DNA of 64,000 nucleotides from Natronosalvus halobius (GTDB lineage Archaea; Halobacteriota; Halobacteria; Halobacteriales; Natrialbaceae), in contig NZ_CP099997.1 of assembly GCF_024138145.1 (NCBI RefSeq), forward strand, positions 2,666,001 to 2,730,000. The letters are read 5' to 3'. The notes beneath the pieces are model-generated. The model was not told the DNA's origin, did not search any database, and saw only the letters and a list, made by a program, of their open reading frames with translations. Shown piece after piece: positions 36,918 to 46,429 of this stretch. Each line of letters begins with the position of its first letter. Positions within the stretch are counted from its first letter, which is position 1. The position numbers were made by a program, and so were the translations under genes.

Positions 36918-39854
36918 ATGGGTGAACGTCCGGAAAACGACGGGGTCGCGTCTTCACCACCCGGCGCAGACGCCTCCTTCTCGGCACTCTATCGAACGCT
37001 CGTCGACGCCGTCCCCGGTGGGGTCTGTCAACTCGATGCGGACGGTCGCCTCGTCGCCGTCGACGACGCCCTCGTCGAATTGACGGAATACGACCGCGAG
37101 GAACTGGTAGGTGCACACGCCTCTGCGCTCCTCGCAGACGACGACGCGGACCGGGACCGACTGGACGCCGAATTTCGATCACGACTGACGACCGACACGG
37201 CCGACGTCTCGACGCTCGAACTCACGATCCGAACCGCCGCCGGCGAATCGATTCCCTGCGAACTTCGACTCAACGTCGTGTCGGCCGACGGGCCGTCCCG
37301 AGGGGCGGTCTGCGTCGTCAGCGACGTGTCCGACCGGGTGCGACGAGAGGCCGAACTCGAGAGCGTCCAGGACGCGTTCGAGTCGATGGCGTCGGTCCTC
37401 GACGAGGCCGACGTCGGCGTCTTCCTCCTCGATTCGGACTTCGAGATCGTGTGGGCCGACCGGACGATCGAGCGGTTCTTTGGCCTCGACCGGGAGGCCG
37501 TCGTCGGCCGCGACAAACGCGACGTGCTCGAGGAGACGATTGCGGACCGGGTGGCCGATCCGGAGTCGTTCGTCGACGTCGTCCGCTCGAGCTACGAGGA
37601 CAACACCGTCTCCGAGCGATTCGAGTGTCGCCTCCGACCCCGAGATGGGGCCGATGAACGGTGGCTCGAACACCGGAGCAATCCGATCACGGCCGGTCGG
37701 TACGCGGGCGGGCGAATCGAACTCTACTACGACGTCACGGACCGGAAACGATCCGAGGTCGCGCTGTACGAACGGGAAGAGCAGTTGCGGACGCTGGTCG
37801 AGGCGGTCGACGAGTACGCGATCTTCATGCTCGATTCCAGTGGACAGGTCGTCACGTGGAACACGGGTGCCCGGGAGATCAAGGGTTACACCACCGACGA
37901 CATCGTCGGCGAGCACTTCTCGACGTTCTACCCGGAGGAGGACGCCGCGGACGGGAAACCGGAGCGTCTCCTGGCGACGGCACGCGAGGAGGGACAGGTC
38001 GAGGACGAGGGGTGGCGCGTCCGGAAGGACGGCTCGCGGTTCTGGGCGAACGTCGTCATCACCGCGATCAGGGACGACGGCGACCCGGTGGGGTACGCGA
38101 AGGTCACGCGAGACATGACTGAGCGGCGAGAGCACGAGGAGCAACTCCGTCGCGAGCGCGACCAGACCGAGCAACTCCTGCGGACCTCGCCGATCGCGAT
38201 TTCGGTCCGGGACGCCGACGGCTCGCTTCTCCTGGCGAACCACCGCGCGAGAGAGCTGTTCGGCCTCACGGAGCCGGACCTCGCCGGGGGCCTCGACGAC
38301 TTCGAGGAGTGGACGATTTCGCACGCTGACGGCACGTCGTTTTCGCCGTCGGATCGGCCTGCAGTTCGCGTTCTCGAAACCGGAAATCAGGTTCTCGACC
38401 AGAAAGTCGTCGTCGAACGCCCCTCCGGTGACCGGATATGGCTCTCCGTGAGCGCCGCCCCCGTGTTCGACGACGGCGGCGACCTCCAGCGAATCATCAC
38501 CACGGCCGAGGACATCACCGGGGTCAAAAAACGCGAGCAACAACTCGAGTCCGAACTCGGGGAACTGCTCGGGCGCATCTCCGACGCGTTCTACGCACTC
38601 GACGAGGGGTACCGGTTTACACACGTGAACGAACGTGCTGAGGAACTGCTCCAGGCCAGCGAGAACGAACTGCTCGGCGAATCGCTCTGGGAGGTGTTTC
38701 CGGAGGCAGCCGAGATCGACGAGGTCTGGGACGCGTTCCACACGGCGATGGATACCCAGGAACAGACCAGTTACGAACGCTACTTCGACCTCCTCGACTT
38801 CTGGGTCGAGGCGAACATCTACCCCTCCGAAACCGGCGTCTCCGTCTACTTCAGGGACGTCACCGAGCGCATCGAGCGCGAACAACAGCTGGCCGAATCC
38901 GAGCGACGCTACCGCACCCTCGCCGAGCACTTCCCGAACGGGGTCGTGATGCTGTTCGACGAGGACCTCCGGTGTACGCTCGCGGCGGGACAGGCGTTCG
39001 AGAATCTGCCCATCTCCGCTGACGAACTCGAGGGACGGGTGCCGGTGGAGATGATCGACGAAAGCGCCAGCCGAGCGCTCGAGTCGGCCTTCCAGGAGGC
39101 ACTCGACGGAACCGAGCAGTCGATCGAAGTCGAGTACGGGGGTCGGCAGTGGTCGATCCACACCGCACCGATCACCGACGTCCAGGGCGGTTCCACGGCC
39201 GGAATGGCGATGGCCCAGGACATCACCGAGCGCAACGAACGCATCCAGAAGCTGGAGCAGTTCGCGAGCGTCGTCTCCCACGGCCTGCGCAATCCACTGG
39301 GTATCGCCCAGATCTACACCGACATGGCGCGGCGGGACGGGAACCCGGAGGACTTCGATCAGATCGAGCAGTCCCTCGACCGCATGGAGACGATCATCGA
39401 GAACTTATTGACCACATCGCGCGAGGGCCGGACCGTCTCCGACCCAGATCCCGTTTCGCTCTCCGAGACCACGACGGAGGCCTGGCAGAACGTCGAGACG
39501 GCCGAGGCGACGCTCGAGGTGGGCGACGACCTCGGGCGGGTGCTCGTCGACGAGGACCAGCTCCACTCGCTCCTCGAGAACCTGTTTCGAAACGCCGTGG
39601 AGTACGGTGGCGAGGCGGTCACGGTCCGCCTCCGATCGCTCGAGGACGGGTTCGCCGTCGAGGACACGGGGCCGGGAATCCCGCCCGAACGACGGGACGA
39701 GGTACTCCAGTACGGCTACACGTCGGGTAGCGGCACCGGCATCGGGCTCGCGGTCGTTCGCGATATCGCCCAGGCTCACGGCTGGGAGGTCTCGATCACG
39801 GACAGCGAAGACGGCGGCGCTCGCTTCGAGTTCCACGGCGTCGAGACGGCCTGA
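36918..39854 (+). CDS. Multi-PAS sensor histidine kinase
   Basis: A 978-residue soluble kinase with about six PAS/PAC units in a row (starting near residues 23, 150, 290, 410, 540 and 650 of the protein), then HisKA with the phospho-acceptor in VVSHGLRNPL and a HATPase domain with N box ENLFRNAVEYGG, G1 VEDTGPGIPP and G2 GSGTGIGLAVV. The H box has Gly where Asp is common (SHDLRNPL). No membrane segment, so it senses inside the cell; PAS may bind haem, flavin or other ligands. No response regulator is adjacent, as is common in haloarchaea. ATG 36918 is preferred over GTG 36903. Confidence 0.9.
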   Translation: MGERPENDGVASSPPGADASFSALYRTLVDAVPGGVCQLDADGRLVAVDDALVELTEYDREELVGAHASALLADDDADRDRLDAEFRSRLTTDTADVSTLELTIRTAAGESIPCELRLNVVSADGPSRGAVCVVSDVSDRVRREAELESVQDAFESMASVLDEADVGVFLLDSDFEIVWADRTIERFFGLDREAVVGRDKRDVLEETIADRVADPESFVDVVRSSYEDNTVSERFECRLRPRDGADERWLEHRSNPITAGRYAGGRIELYYDVTDRKRSEVALYEREEQLRTLVEAVDEYAIFMLDSSGQVVTWNTGAREIKGYTTDDIVGEHFSTFYPEEDAADGKPERLLATAREEGQVEDEGWRVRKDGSRFWANVVITAIRDDGDPVGYAKVTRDMTERREHEEQLRRERDQTEQLLRTSPIAISVRDADGSLLLANHRARELFGLTEPDLAGGLDDFEEWTISHADGTSFSPSDRPAVRVLETGNQVLDQKVVVERPSGDRIWLSVSAAPVFDDGGDLQRIITTAEDITGVKKREQQLESELGELLGRISDAFYALDEGYRFTHVNERAEELLQASENELLGESLWEVFPEAAEIDEVWDAFHTAMDTQEQTSYERYFDLLDFWVEANIYPSETGVSVYFRDVTERIEREQQLAESERRYRTLAEHFPNGVVMLFDEDLRCTLAAGQAFENLPISADELEGRVPVEMIDESASRALESAFQEALDGTEQSIEVEYGGRQWSIHTAPITDVQGGSTAGMAMAQDITERNERIQKLEQFASVVSHGLRNPLGIAQIYTDMARRDGNPEDFDQIEQSLDRMETIIENLLTTSREGRTVSDPDPVSLSETTTEAWQNVETAEATLEVGDDLGRVLVDEDQLHSLLENLFRNAVEYGGEAVTVRLRSLEDGFAVEDTGPGIPPERRDEVLQYGYTSGSGTGIGLAVVRDIAQAHGWEVSITDSEDGGARFEFHGVETA

Positions 39855-39885
39855 CGGTCGGCGTTAGTACTCTCCCAAACGTCGA

Positions 39886-39929
39886 CTGATGCGTGAAACC
39901 GGATGATCGCTATCGGTTTCACCCATCAG
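39886..39929. terminator. Strong inverted repeat between convergent genes
   Basis: CTGATG-C-GTGAAACCG, a 12-nt loop, CGGTTTCAC-C-CATCAG: 15 paired bases with one C/C mismatch. It lies 31 bp after the kinase stop and 18 bp before the GGPP synthase stop on the other strand, so it could act as a bidirectional terminator or mRNA 3'-end stabiliser. No T-run follows. Its length is unusual for haloarchaeal gene ends. Confidence 0.55.
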
Positions 39930-39947
39930 CTCAGGCCTGGAACGCCA

Positions 39948-40790
39948 CTAGCGTTCTCGCTCGACGACGAACTCCGCCAGCTCGAGCAGGTAGTCTCGCG
40001 CCTCGGCGTTCACGACGTCGACGGTCCCGAGCGCGTCGATGGCCCGGTCGGCCTCCGCTCGGGCCCGGCCGTTCGCCTCGGACGGCGTCATCTCCGTAAT
40101 CTGCACGAGCGACGGACGCTCCATCACGGCGTCGTGTCCGGTCGGCTTGCCGAGCGCTTCGGGGTCGGCGACGGCGTCCAGGACGTCGTCGCGGATCTGG
40201 AAGGCGACGCCGACCCGTTCGGCGTACTCGCCGAGGGCTTCGACCGTGAACGTGTCCGCGTTGGCCGCGATGGCGCCGAGTTCGGCGGCCGCCCGGAACA
40301 GCGCGCCGGTCTTGCGCCGGGCAAGGGTCATGTACTCGGCTTCCGTCTTGGGTTTCGCCTCGAGTTCGGTGGCCTCGCCGACGCCGAGTTCGACCATCGC
40401 CTCGGAGACGACCTGCATCGCGGCGGGGTCGCTCGAGAACAGCGCGAAGGCTTCCCCGAGGAGGCCGTCGCTGGTGATGATCGCGGGGCCGTACCCGAGT
40501 TCCGACCAGGCGCTGGTGGTACCGCGCCGGAGTTCCGAGCGGTCGATGATGTCGTCGACGACGAGCGATGCCGTGTGGACGAGTTCGATGCCGACGCCGA
40601 AGTCGACGGCGTCGCTCGCCTCCCCGCCAACGGTCTCACAGGCGAGGACGGTCACCGTCGGGCGGACGCGTTTTCCGCCGGCGAGGGTGGCGTGACGAAC
40701 GCCGTCGTTGAGCGCCTCCGGCTCGACGCCGTCGACGACCTCGATGAGTCGCTCCTCGAGGAGCGCTCGACGGTGCTCCAGCAGTTCCAT
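39948..40790 (-). CDS. Short-chain polyprenyl diphosphate synthase (GGPP/FPP type)
   Basis: A 280-residue class I isoprenyl synthase. The first aspartate-rich motif is represented by VVDDIIDRSELRRG (DDxxD) and the second by QIRDDVLDA; GGKRVRPTV and the lysine in RRKTGALF are also conserved. It would make FPP or GGPP for membrane ether lipids or carotenoids. At 280 residues it is shorter than most IdsA proteins (~340). The residues before the first motif do not decide product length safely. Confidence 0.88.
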   Translation of the reverse strand: MELLEHRRALLEERLIEVVDGVEPEALNDGVRHATLAGGKRVRPTVTVLACETVGGEASDAVDFGVGIELVHTASLVVDDIIDRSELRRGTTSAWSELGYGPAIITSDGLLGEAFALFSSDPAAMQVVSEAMVELGVGEATELEAKPKTEAEYMTLARRKTGALFRAAAELGAIAANADTFTVEALGEYAERVGVAFQIRDDVLDAVADPEALGKPTGHDAVMERPSLVQITEMTPSEANGRARAEADRAIDALGTVDVVNAEARDYLLELAEFVVERER

Positions 40791-40843
40791 TGACAGGGCT
40801 TAGGACGGCCCTCAAAAGTAGGTGACGGTTGCCACCACCGTCT

Positions 40844-41125
40844 TCACAGCGCGCGTCTGTAGCCACAGGCCGGACAGTACAGCGCGTCGGAACGAACGAG
40901 GAGGTAGCTCCGCTCACAACGACCGCACGACCCGGCGATGGAGGCGCCCAGCTCTCGAGCCAGGCCGCTCACGGTGCCTTCGAGCAACTGCTGGCGCCGC
41001 TCGGTCGCCTCGAGTCGAGCGAGCACGGCCTCGAGTCGCTGGTCCGTTCGTCGCGCGGCGGCGCCCCGTCCCGCAGGTCTCCGTCCGGGAACTCCGCGTC
41101 CAGTGTGGCGTTGTTTGGCGTTCAT
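40844..41125 (-). CDS. Small coiled-coil/zinc-ribbon protein
   Basis: A 93-residue protein: a basic lead, a coiled coil (about 27-57, ALARLEATERRQQLLEGTVS type), and a C-terminal zinc ribbon with two CxxC pairs (CGRC...CPAC). It looks like haloarchaeal small zinc-finger proteins of unknown role. It is 53 bp upstream of the GGPP synthase on the same strand. The start is uncertain: ATG at 41125 or 41143. Confidence 0.6.
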   Translation of the reverse strand: MNAKQRHTGRGVPGRRPAGRGAAARRTDQRLEAVLARLEATERRQQLLEGTVSGLARELGASIAGSCGRCERSYLLVRSDALYCPACGYRRAL

Positions 41126-41707
41126 ACGCGTAATACGCCTCACGGGGAGAAAAGCGCGTTTTCACGCCTGGTGGTACGTTCACCAGGCAACGCCATCGAC
41201 GGCCACAACGCTGAAGACGTCCGTTTCCCTTGTACTGCGTGGCGACGGTGGCCAGCAACAGCAGAGGTGGTGGAACGGCCATGAACGTCGCCAGGGGGTA
41301 CGTCCCTGCTCCGATGGTGCCGGGCTGTGCCCAGGTTGCTGGATGTCGCGAACGGTTGTCGTTTGCTCGTCGTTCGATATGTCTTGTCGTTTCAGATACG
41401 TTCTCGATACGGTATAGACGTTCTCTACGCGCCTCGTCGTGCCGTATTTTGTCACTGCCGCGCTCCGTCGTGCCGTGTTTCGTCGCCACCGTACTTCATC
41501 GCTACCGCGCACGTCTACGACGACACCTGAGAGCGACGCCGACAACGATCGTTTACGTCGCTCCACACGCGGGTAAGCGACGGTTACACGCCGCCGGGGC
41601 GACGATGAGGCGGGAGATCGGCTCCAACGGACGTTACATCCGAACGACGTGCACGCGACTCGAGGCCAGAAGGGTTATGACGGTAGTCGCATATTACTAC
41701 TCGATTC
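41126..41707. other. 582-bp region without a convincing gene
   Basis: Frames in both directions are low-complexity or Arg/Ser rich and look like chance frames. Imperfect direct repeats (cgtcgtgccgtattttgtcactgcc and cgtcgtgccgtgtttcgtcgccacc, about 41436-41495) stand in the middle. Near the end, gcatattactac at 41687-41698 is a TATA-like word close to the TraB-like gene's ATG at 41708, with a second AT-rich word further up. A small RNA cannot be excluded. Confidence 0.4.
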
Positions 41708-42475
41708 ATGACTGGCGACCCGTCGTTCGTCGACCACTTCGACGATCCACGGATTACGACGCAGTTCTGCCGCCAACTCTCTGGCGAGACGGACGTGACG
41801 CTCCTCGGCGTCGTTCACGATCACCCTGCAAGCATCGCCCGCGTCGAAACGGTCCTGGAGTACCTCGAGCCCGACACGCTGGCCCTGGAACTCCCGGGTG
41901 CGGCCGTTCCGCTGTATCGAACCTACGCTCGCGACAGCGAGGGGACGCCCTCGCCCGAGTTCGGCGGCGAGATGGCGGCCGCGATTCGCGCCGCACCGGA
42001 GGCGGACGTCGTGGGCATCGACGCCCCCAACTGGTCGTTTCTCCGCCGCCTCTCCACCCGCCTGCTCGCCGACCGCGTCCCGGCGTCGACCGCTCGACGG
42101 GTCTTTTCGAGTCTCAGTGGGGCAACGCGAACGGCGCTGACCTGTCGCGTCGCCGCCACCGTCTCGAACGCGACGTCGGTGACCATCGCCTGCGGCGATC
42201 CAATCGAGTACGCCTGTTCACCGGACGATTCACCCGCGACGCAGGCCGAGCACGAGCGACGACACGTCTCCGGCGTCAAAACGCTCCTCCAGCTCCAGGA
42301 CGACGGGCCGGACGCGACGACGTACCGCGACGAGACGCGGGAGTCGTGTATGACCGACCACCTCGAGTCGCTCCGGGCGGAGGGGTCGGTCGTCGCCGTC
42401 GTCGGCGTCGATCACCTGCGGGCGCTCGAGACGGCGCTGGCCGATAGTGACAGTGACGGCGGCTCGCAGCGGTGA
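41708..42475 (+). CDS. TraB-like domain protein
   Basis: A 255-residue soluble protein. The N-terminal VTLLGVVHDHPASIARV and YLEPDTLALELP, and the C-terminal VVAVVGVDHLRALE, match the two GxxH/ExE-type motifs of the TraB/PrgY/ChaN-like fold, where a histidine and a glutamate are presumed catalytic. Membrane TraB homologues in haloarchaea are longer and carry C-terminal membrane segments; this one lacks them. Function unknown; peptide processing has been proposed for related families. Confidence 0.65.
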   Translation: MTGDPSFVDHFDDPRITTQFCRQLSGETDVTLLGVVHDHPASIARVETVLEYLEPDTLALELPGAAVPLYRTYARDSEGTPSPEFGGEMAAAIRAAPEADVVGIDAPNWSFLRRLSTRLLADRVPASTARRVFSSLSGATRTALTCRVAATVSNATSVTIACGDPIEYACSPDDSPATQAEHERRHVSGVKTLLQLQDDGPDATTYRDETRESCMTDHLESLRAEGSVVAVVGVDHLRALETALADSDSDGGSQR

Positions 42476-42609
42476 CGGCCCGCGAGAACGATGGCATAGG
42501 GTGACGACGACACGCAACAACGACGGGACGAAAATACGTACGCGAACGTGGACGCGGTGACGACGAACTCGATGGGCCGACCTGCACCGAGAACACGGAT
42601 TCTTCGCGG

Positions 42610-42921
42610 CTACCGTCTGAGCGGCGAGACGCACACCCGGCAGTAGGTGAACGTCGGCTCTCGTTCGTTCGGCGCACCGCAGTGCGGACAGGCCGTCGTC
42701 TCGCCGTCGACATCGAGTTCGGCGTCGAGTGAGTCGGCGCCGTCGTGGTGAGTGCGACCCCGATCCAATCGCGGCGCCGACTGCAGGCCGGCGTGCTCGC
42801 CGTCGGTGACGGACGCGGGAAGGCCAGTCTCGCCGTCGCGGCGCGCGTACGCGTAGTAGAGCACCAGGTGGAGTAAGGCGAACAACAGCACGTACCCGAC
42901 GAGCCAGACCCAGAGGCTCAT
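42610..42921 (-). CDS. Membrane-anchored zinc-ribbon protein (DUF7577-like)
   Basis: A 103-residue protein with one N-terminal membrane helix (about residues 4-24, WVWLVGYVLLFALLHLVLYY), a polar linker, and a C-terminal zinc ribbon (CPHCGAPNE...YCRVC). It is a common haloarchaeal architecture with no known role. The ATG at 42921 begins directly at the helix; the alternative is six to seven residues upstream. Confidence 0.75.
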   Translation of the reverse strand: MSLWVWLVGYVLLFALLHLVLYYAYARRDGETGLPASVTDGEHAGLQSAPRLDRGRTHHDGADSLDAELDVDGETTACPHCGAPNEREPTFTYCRVCVSPLRR

Positions 42922-43008
42922 TGGTGTGCTATACGTTCTCAACCCACTTGGCTATTACCCGAACTATCGCTCTCTGTGACGGTCACAGGCTCGAGAAAAC
43001 GCTCGCTG

Positions 43009-43920
43009 TCAGTTCGTTCGGCGTCCGGGCGGCGTCAGGTCGCGCTGGAACTCGTCGAACTGCTCGAGGCCGTCGTCCAGGTCGTACTCGATTTCGCGTT
43101 CGGCCTGTCGGTTCTCGCCGGCGTCTTCCAGCGGAGTCGCGACGTCTTCCCAGCCAGGTTTGATCTTGATGCTCTTCGCGGGCATGCCGACGGCGATGTG
43201 GTGGGCCGGCACGTCGTTCTGGACGATGGCGCGGGCGCCGACGATGGCGTTCTCGCCGACCCTGTTCCCCGCGCGCACCATTGAGTCGTAGGTCAGGCGG
43301 ACATCGTCTTCGATGACGGTGTGGAAGTTTCGGACTTCGGTCTGGTCGACGACGTCGTGGTCGTGGCTGTAGAGGTGTGCGCCGTCGGAGATGGAGACCC
43401 GGTCGCCGATCGTGAGCTTGCCGCGGTCGTCCAGGTGGACGTCATCGTGGATTATCGTGTTGTCGCCAACTGTAATGTTGTGGCCGTAGGTGAACGTGAT
43501 CCCCTTGAAGAAGCGGCAGTTCTCCCCGCACTCCTCGAAGAGGTGGTCGGCGAGCATCTGTCTGAACCGGAGAGCGAACTCGACGTTGTCGGCGATTGGC
43601 AGGCTGTCGAACTGTCGCCAGAGCCACTGGAGGTGTTTCGACCGCTTGAACTTTGCTTCGTCCTTCTCGGCGTAGTACTCGCTCTCGAGGGTCGTGTTAC
43701 AGGGGTCGTAGCTCTGGAGTCTGACGAGTTCGGCCGACGAGACGTCGCCACCGGCTTGCCAGCGCTCGTAGGCGTCCCGGTCTCCCGAGAGGTCGATGAG
43801 CACGTCCTCGACGACCGAACAGGTACTCTCGTCGCTCGAGAGGCGCTCGTCGACGGTCGTCACGAACTCCCGCATCCCCGCTTCCGCCTCGTCCGGCAGC
43901 GAGACGTACCGCTTGGTCAT
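43009..43920 (-). CDS. Hexapeptide-repeat acyltransferase
   Basis: A 303-residue protein. The C-terminal half has the left-handed beta-helix pattern of hexapeptide transferases, with GITFTYGHNITVGDNTIIHD, DRGKLTIGDRVSISDGAHL, the probable catalytic histidine region YSHDHDV, and closing VGARAIVQNDVPAHHIAVGMPA. The N-terminal ~120 residues are a helical acidic domain typical for the haloarchaeal form. It probably acetylates a sugar or similar acceptor; the substrate is not known. I chose the ATG at 43920 (MTKRYVSLPDEAE), with 43947 as alternative. Confidence 0.85.
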   Translation of the reverse strand: MTKRYVSLPDEAEAGMREFVTTVDERLSSDESTCSVVEDVLIDLSGDRDAYERWQAGGDVSSAELVRLQSYDPCNTTLESEYYAEKDEAKFKRSKHLQWLWRQFDSLPIADNVEFALRFRQMLADHLFEECGENCRFFKGITFTYGHNITVGDNTIIHDDVHLDDRGKLTIGDRVSISDGAHLYSHDHDVVDQTEVRNFHTVIEDDVRLTYDSMVRAGNRVGENAIVGARAIVQNDVPAHHIAVGMPAKSIKIKPGWEDVATPLEDAGENRQAEREIEYDLDDGLEQFDEFQRDLTPPGRRTN

Positions 43921-44265
43921 GTGGCGGTGTACTGTGGCGAAGGTCATAGACGTTCGGTTCTCGATTTTCTCTCCCTCCCGAGAGCTATCGATATCGGAGT
44001 AGCCCGACGCTACCGATCGATCCATACCGAGGATTCGTCGGTAGCGATTCCCCGAACTCGAGAACGGGTTCTCGAACTCGAGATCGAGTCTCTCTCGCTC
44101 GCGAATCGGTTTTACCATCAGTACCGACTGTTTGGGCGTTCTCCGATGGGGCACGCTTGGCGACCATCGGAACTGTTCGAGCACGGCGATCGTTCGAACG
44201 ACGCACGAGCGCGGCGAGAAGACGGAAAGCGGCTGTCGTGTCGAGATTCGGTGCCAGCGGACCGA
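43921..44265. promoter_or_regulatory. Upstream region of the acyltransferase with a 16-bp palindrome
   Basis: 345 bp without a gene. At 44059-44074 lies CGAGAAC-GG-GTTCTCG, a perfect 7+2+7 palindrome, flanked by further ctcgaactcgag words. It is 140 bp before the acyltransferase ATG. The rest reads as Arg-rich chance frames. Confidence 0.4.
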
Positions 44266-44937
44266 TCAGAGCGACGTTCCAGCGACGAGTGGACGCGAGG
44301 GCGTGATGAAGTCGGTGTCGACGATTCCGTCCTCGAGGTGGTCGTCGGCGTACATGACGCCCTTCTCGCCGACTGTGACCAACCCGGCCGCCTCGAGGGC
44401 GGGCAGGTGCTGGTGGGTGAGGGTGGTCCGCACGTCCGCTTCACCGGCACCGACCTCGGCGGCAACTTCCGAGGCGAGGACGGCGACGGAGAGCGGTTCG
44501 GACGCGCCGTCGAGCACGGCGAGAGCGACTCGTCGCCGCTCGTTCGCGAGCGCCTCGAAGATGGCGTCCCAGTTCGTGTCGTTGCGTTCGGTCGTCTTTC
44601 GGATGGTCGCCCCGTCCAGGACGAGGTCGTCGGGCAGCGAGACGGCGCCCGCCTCGCGGTCCCACGCGAGCAACCCGGCGTCCTCGAGCAGGGGTAATTC
44701 GACGTGAACGAGTGCGGTTCGGCGCTCCTCGTACTCGTCCGTGGTGACCGACGCGGCCGGTCTTCCGCGCTCCTCGGCGGCGAGTTCTCGGGCCAGTTCG
44801 TCGAGCGTGACCGAATCGATCCCGCCCTCGCGCCGTTCGCCGACGAACGCCAGAATACGTCGCCGTCGTCGGCTGGTAATGGCGTTGAACGTCGAATCAA
44901 TCGACAGATTACGTGCCGCAGAGTCCGTCTGGCTCAT
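44266..44937 (-). CDS. Double winged-helix regulator (DUF7344 type)
   Basis: A 223-residue protein with two similar ~85-residue winged-helix units. Each starts with a helix around the motif NAITSRRRRRILAFV (unit 1) or EALANERRRVALAVL (unit 2), and ends with a wing of the type LPLLEDAGLLAWD or LPALEAAGLVTV. Haloarchaea carry many such regulators; targets are unknown. It is the nearest regulator candidate to the aldo/keto reductase and acyltransferase genes. Confidence 0.8.
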   Translation of the reverse strand: MSQTDSAARNLSIDSTFNAITSRRRRRILAFVGERREGGIDSVTLDELARELAAEERGRPAASVTTDEYEERRTALVHVELPLLEDAGLLAWDREAGAVSLPDDLVLDGATIRKTTERNDTNWDAIFEALANERRRVALAVLDGASEPLSVAVLASEVAAEVGAGEADVRTTLTHQHLPALEAAGLVTVGEKGVMYADDHLEDGIVDTDFITPSRPLVAGTSL

Positions 44938-45163
44938 ACAACCGCTGCTTACTACCAGAGTCGGTTAAGCATCGTTCCAAAACAGATAGGTGGTCTATCA
45001 ACGGTCGTGAAATGAACGTTACCGATACTGTTCAACATCAGAACCGGACGCCACCGTTCGCCATCCAAACGATCGTCGACCGTCTCCCCGCCACGCCAAC
45101 GGGTTCGGGACGAACGAGCGACGTTCCGCACGCCCTAAGTTCCCTCGCTCCCAAGCCCGAGAT
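44938..45163. other. Divergent interval between the regulator and the aldo/keto reductase
   Basis: 226 bp. The first 70 bp next to the regulator are AT-richer (tactaccagagtcggttaagcatcg), which may hold its promoter on the minus strand. No operator or gene could be assigned with confidence. Confidence 0.35.
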
Positions 45164-46270
45164 ATGCAGTATCAGACGCTCGGAACCGCCGATGTCGAGG
45201 TCAGCGAAGTTGGCTTCGGCGCCTGGGTCGTCGGCACCGACTGGTGGGGCGACCGCTCGGAAACCGACGCAATCGAGATGATCGACCACGCCCTCGACCG
45301 GGGGATCACCTACTTCGACACGGGCGACGTCTACGGTCACGGGCGAAGCGAGGAACTCGTCGGGGAGGCCCTCGCGGACGTGCGCGAGGACGTCACCATC
45401 GCCACGAAGGTCGGCTACGACTTCTACAACAACCCGCAGGCGGGCCACGGCGAGTTGCCCAAAGCGATGGACCCCGACTACCTCCGGGAGGCCGTCGAGC
45501 AGAGCCTCGAGCGACTCGACACCGACTACCTGGACGTCCTCCAGTTGCACAACGCGAACGTCGACGAGATTACCCCGGACGTCCTCGAACTCCTCGACGA
45601 ACTCGAGGAGGAGGGCCTGATTCGCGCCCGCGGCCTCGCGCTGGGTCCCTCCATCGGCTGGCTGGCCGAGGGCGACCTCGCCATCGAGGAGGAGTTCGAC
45701 TCCCTGCAACTGGTCTGGAACGTCCTGGAGCAGGAGGTCGGCAACCACTTCCTCGAGACTATCGAGCGCACCGGTTCATCGACGAGTCTGATCCCCCGGG
45801 TGCCTCACTCCTCGGGTATCCTGAACGAGCAGGTGACTCCCGAGACGGAACTCGACGCGGGCGACCACCGCGGCTTCCGTCCCGACGCGTGGTACGAAAC
45901 GGGCTGGGAGAAACTCGAGACGTTGCGCTTCCTGGAGCGCGCGGAACGTAGTTCCGTGGATACCTCGAGCGGGCGAGGTCCGGGAGAGAGAGACGGCGAG
46001 CGAACCATGGGTCAGGCCGCTATTGCCTGGCTCCTGAGCCACGAGTCGGTCGCCAGCGTCACGCCGACGTTCCGCACCGCCGACGACATCGACGAGTGGG
46101 CGGCCGCCAGCGACGTGCCAAAACTGAGCGACGAAGAACTGGCTCGCGTCGCCGACCTCTACGAGGACGACTTCGGCATCGACCGCGAAGACGGCATGGA
46201 CTCGCTCCGGTCGTCGGTCGAGGGCGAAGACATCCGCTCGGCGGGCCTGGACAAACTGGCCGCCGACTGA
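45164..46270 (+). CDS. Aldo/keto reductase
   Basis: A 368-residue AKR. The catalytic tetrad is D52, Y57 (FDTGDVYGHG), K82 (IATKVGYDF) and H129 (LQLHN). The TIM barrel is complete, and the NADPH-site region appears near the C-terminus (SVASVTPTFRTADDIDEW). An acidic insertion lies around 240-290. Many haloarchaeal members of this clade act on unknown carbonyl substrates. Confidence 0.92.
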   Translation: MQYQTLGTADVEVSEVGFGAWVVGTDWWGDRSETDAIEMIDHALDRGITYFDTGDVYGHGRSEELVGEALADVREDVTIATKVGYDFYNNPQAGHGELPKAMDPDYLREAVEQSLERLDTDYLDVLQLHNANVDEITPDVLELLDELEEEGLIRARGLALGPSIGWLAEGDLAIEEEFDSLQLVWNVLEQEVGNHFLETIERTGSSTSLIPRVPHSSGILNEQVTPETELDAGDHRGFRPDAWYETGWEKLETLRFLERAERSSVDTSSGRGPGERDGERTMGQAAIAWLLSHESVASVTPTFRTADDIDEWAAASDVPKLSDEELARVADLYEDDFGIDREDGMDSLRSSVEGEDIRSAGLDKLAAD

Positions 46271-46429
46271 TCGCATCGCCTAGCTGACGAGGACGACGGT
46301 GACACTCGAGGTCGACTCGCGCTGACGAATCGATTCGTTCTCGAGCGCCGACAGTCCTGATCTGACGAACCTTCTTCGACTGCGGACTAACCACGAATAC
46401 GAACATTCTCGTCGGTTGGCCCGAGAGTG

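Noticed and set aside
37179-39281. A 700-residue frame antisense to the PAS kinase
   Set aside because: It lacks any domain, while the forward strand has six PAS units, HisKA and HATPase.
41126-41707. Minus-strand frames of ~130-190 residues as genes
   Set aside because: Arg/Thr-rich sequence, no conserved motif, and partial overlap with the zinc-ribbon gene.
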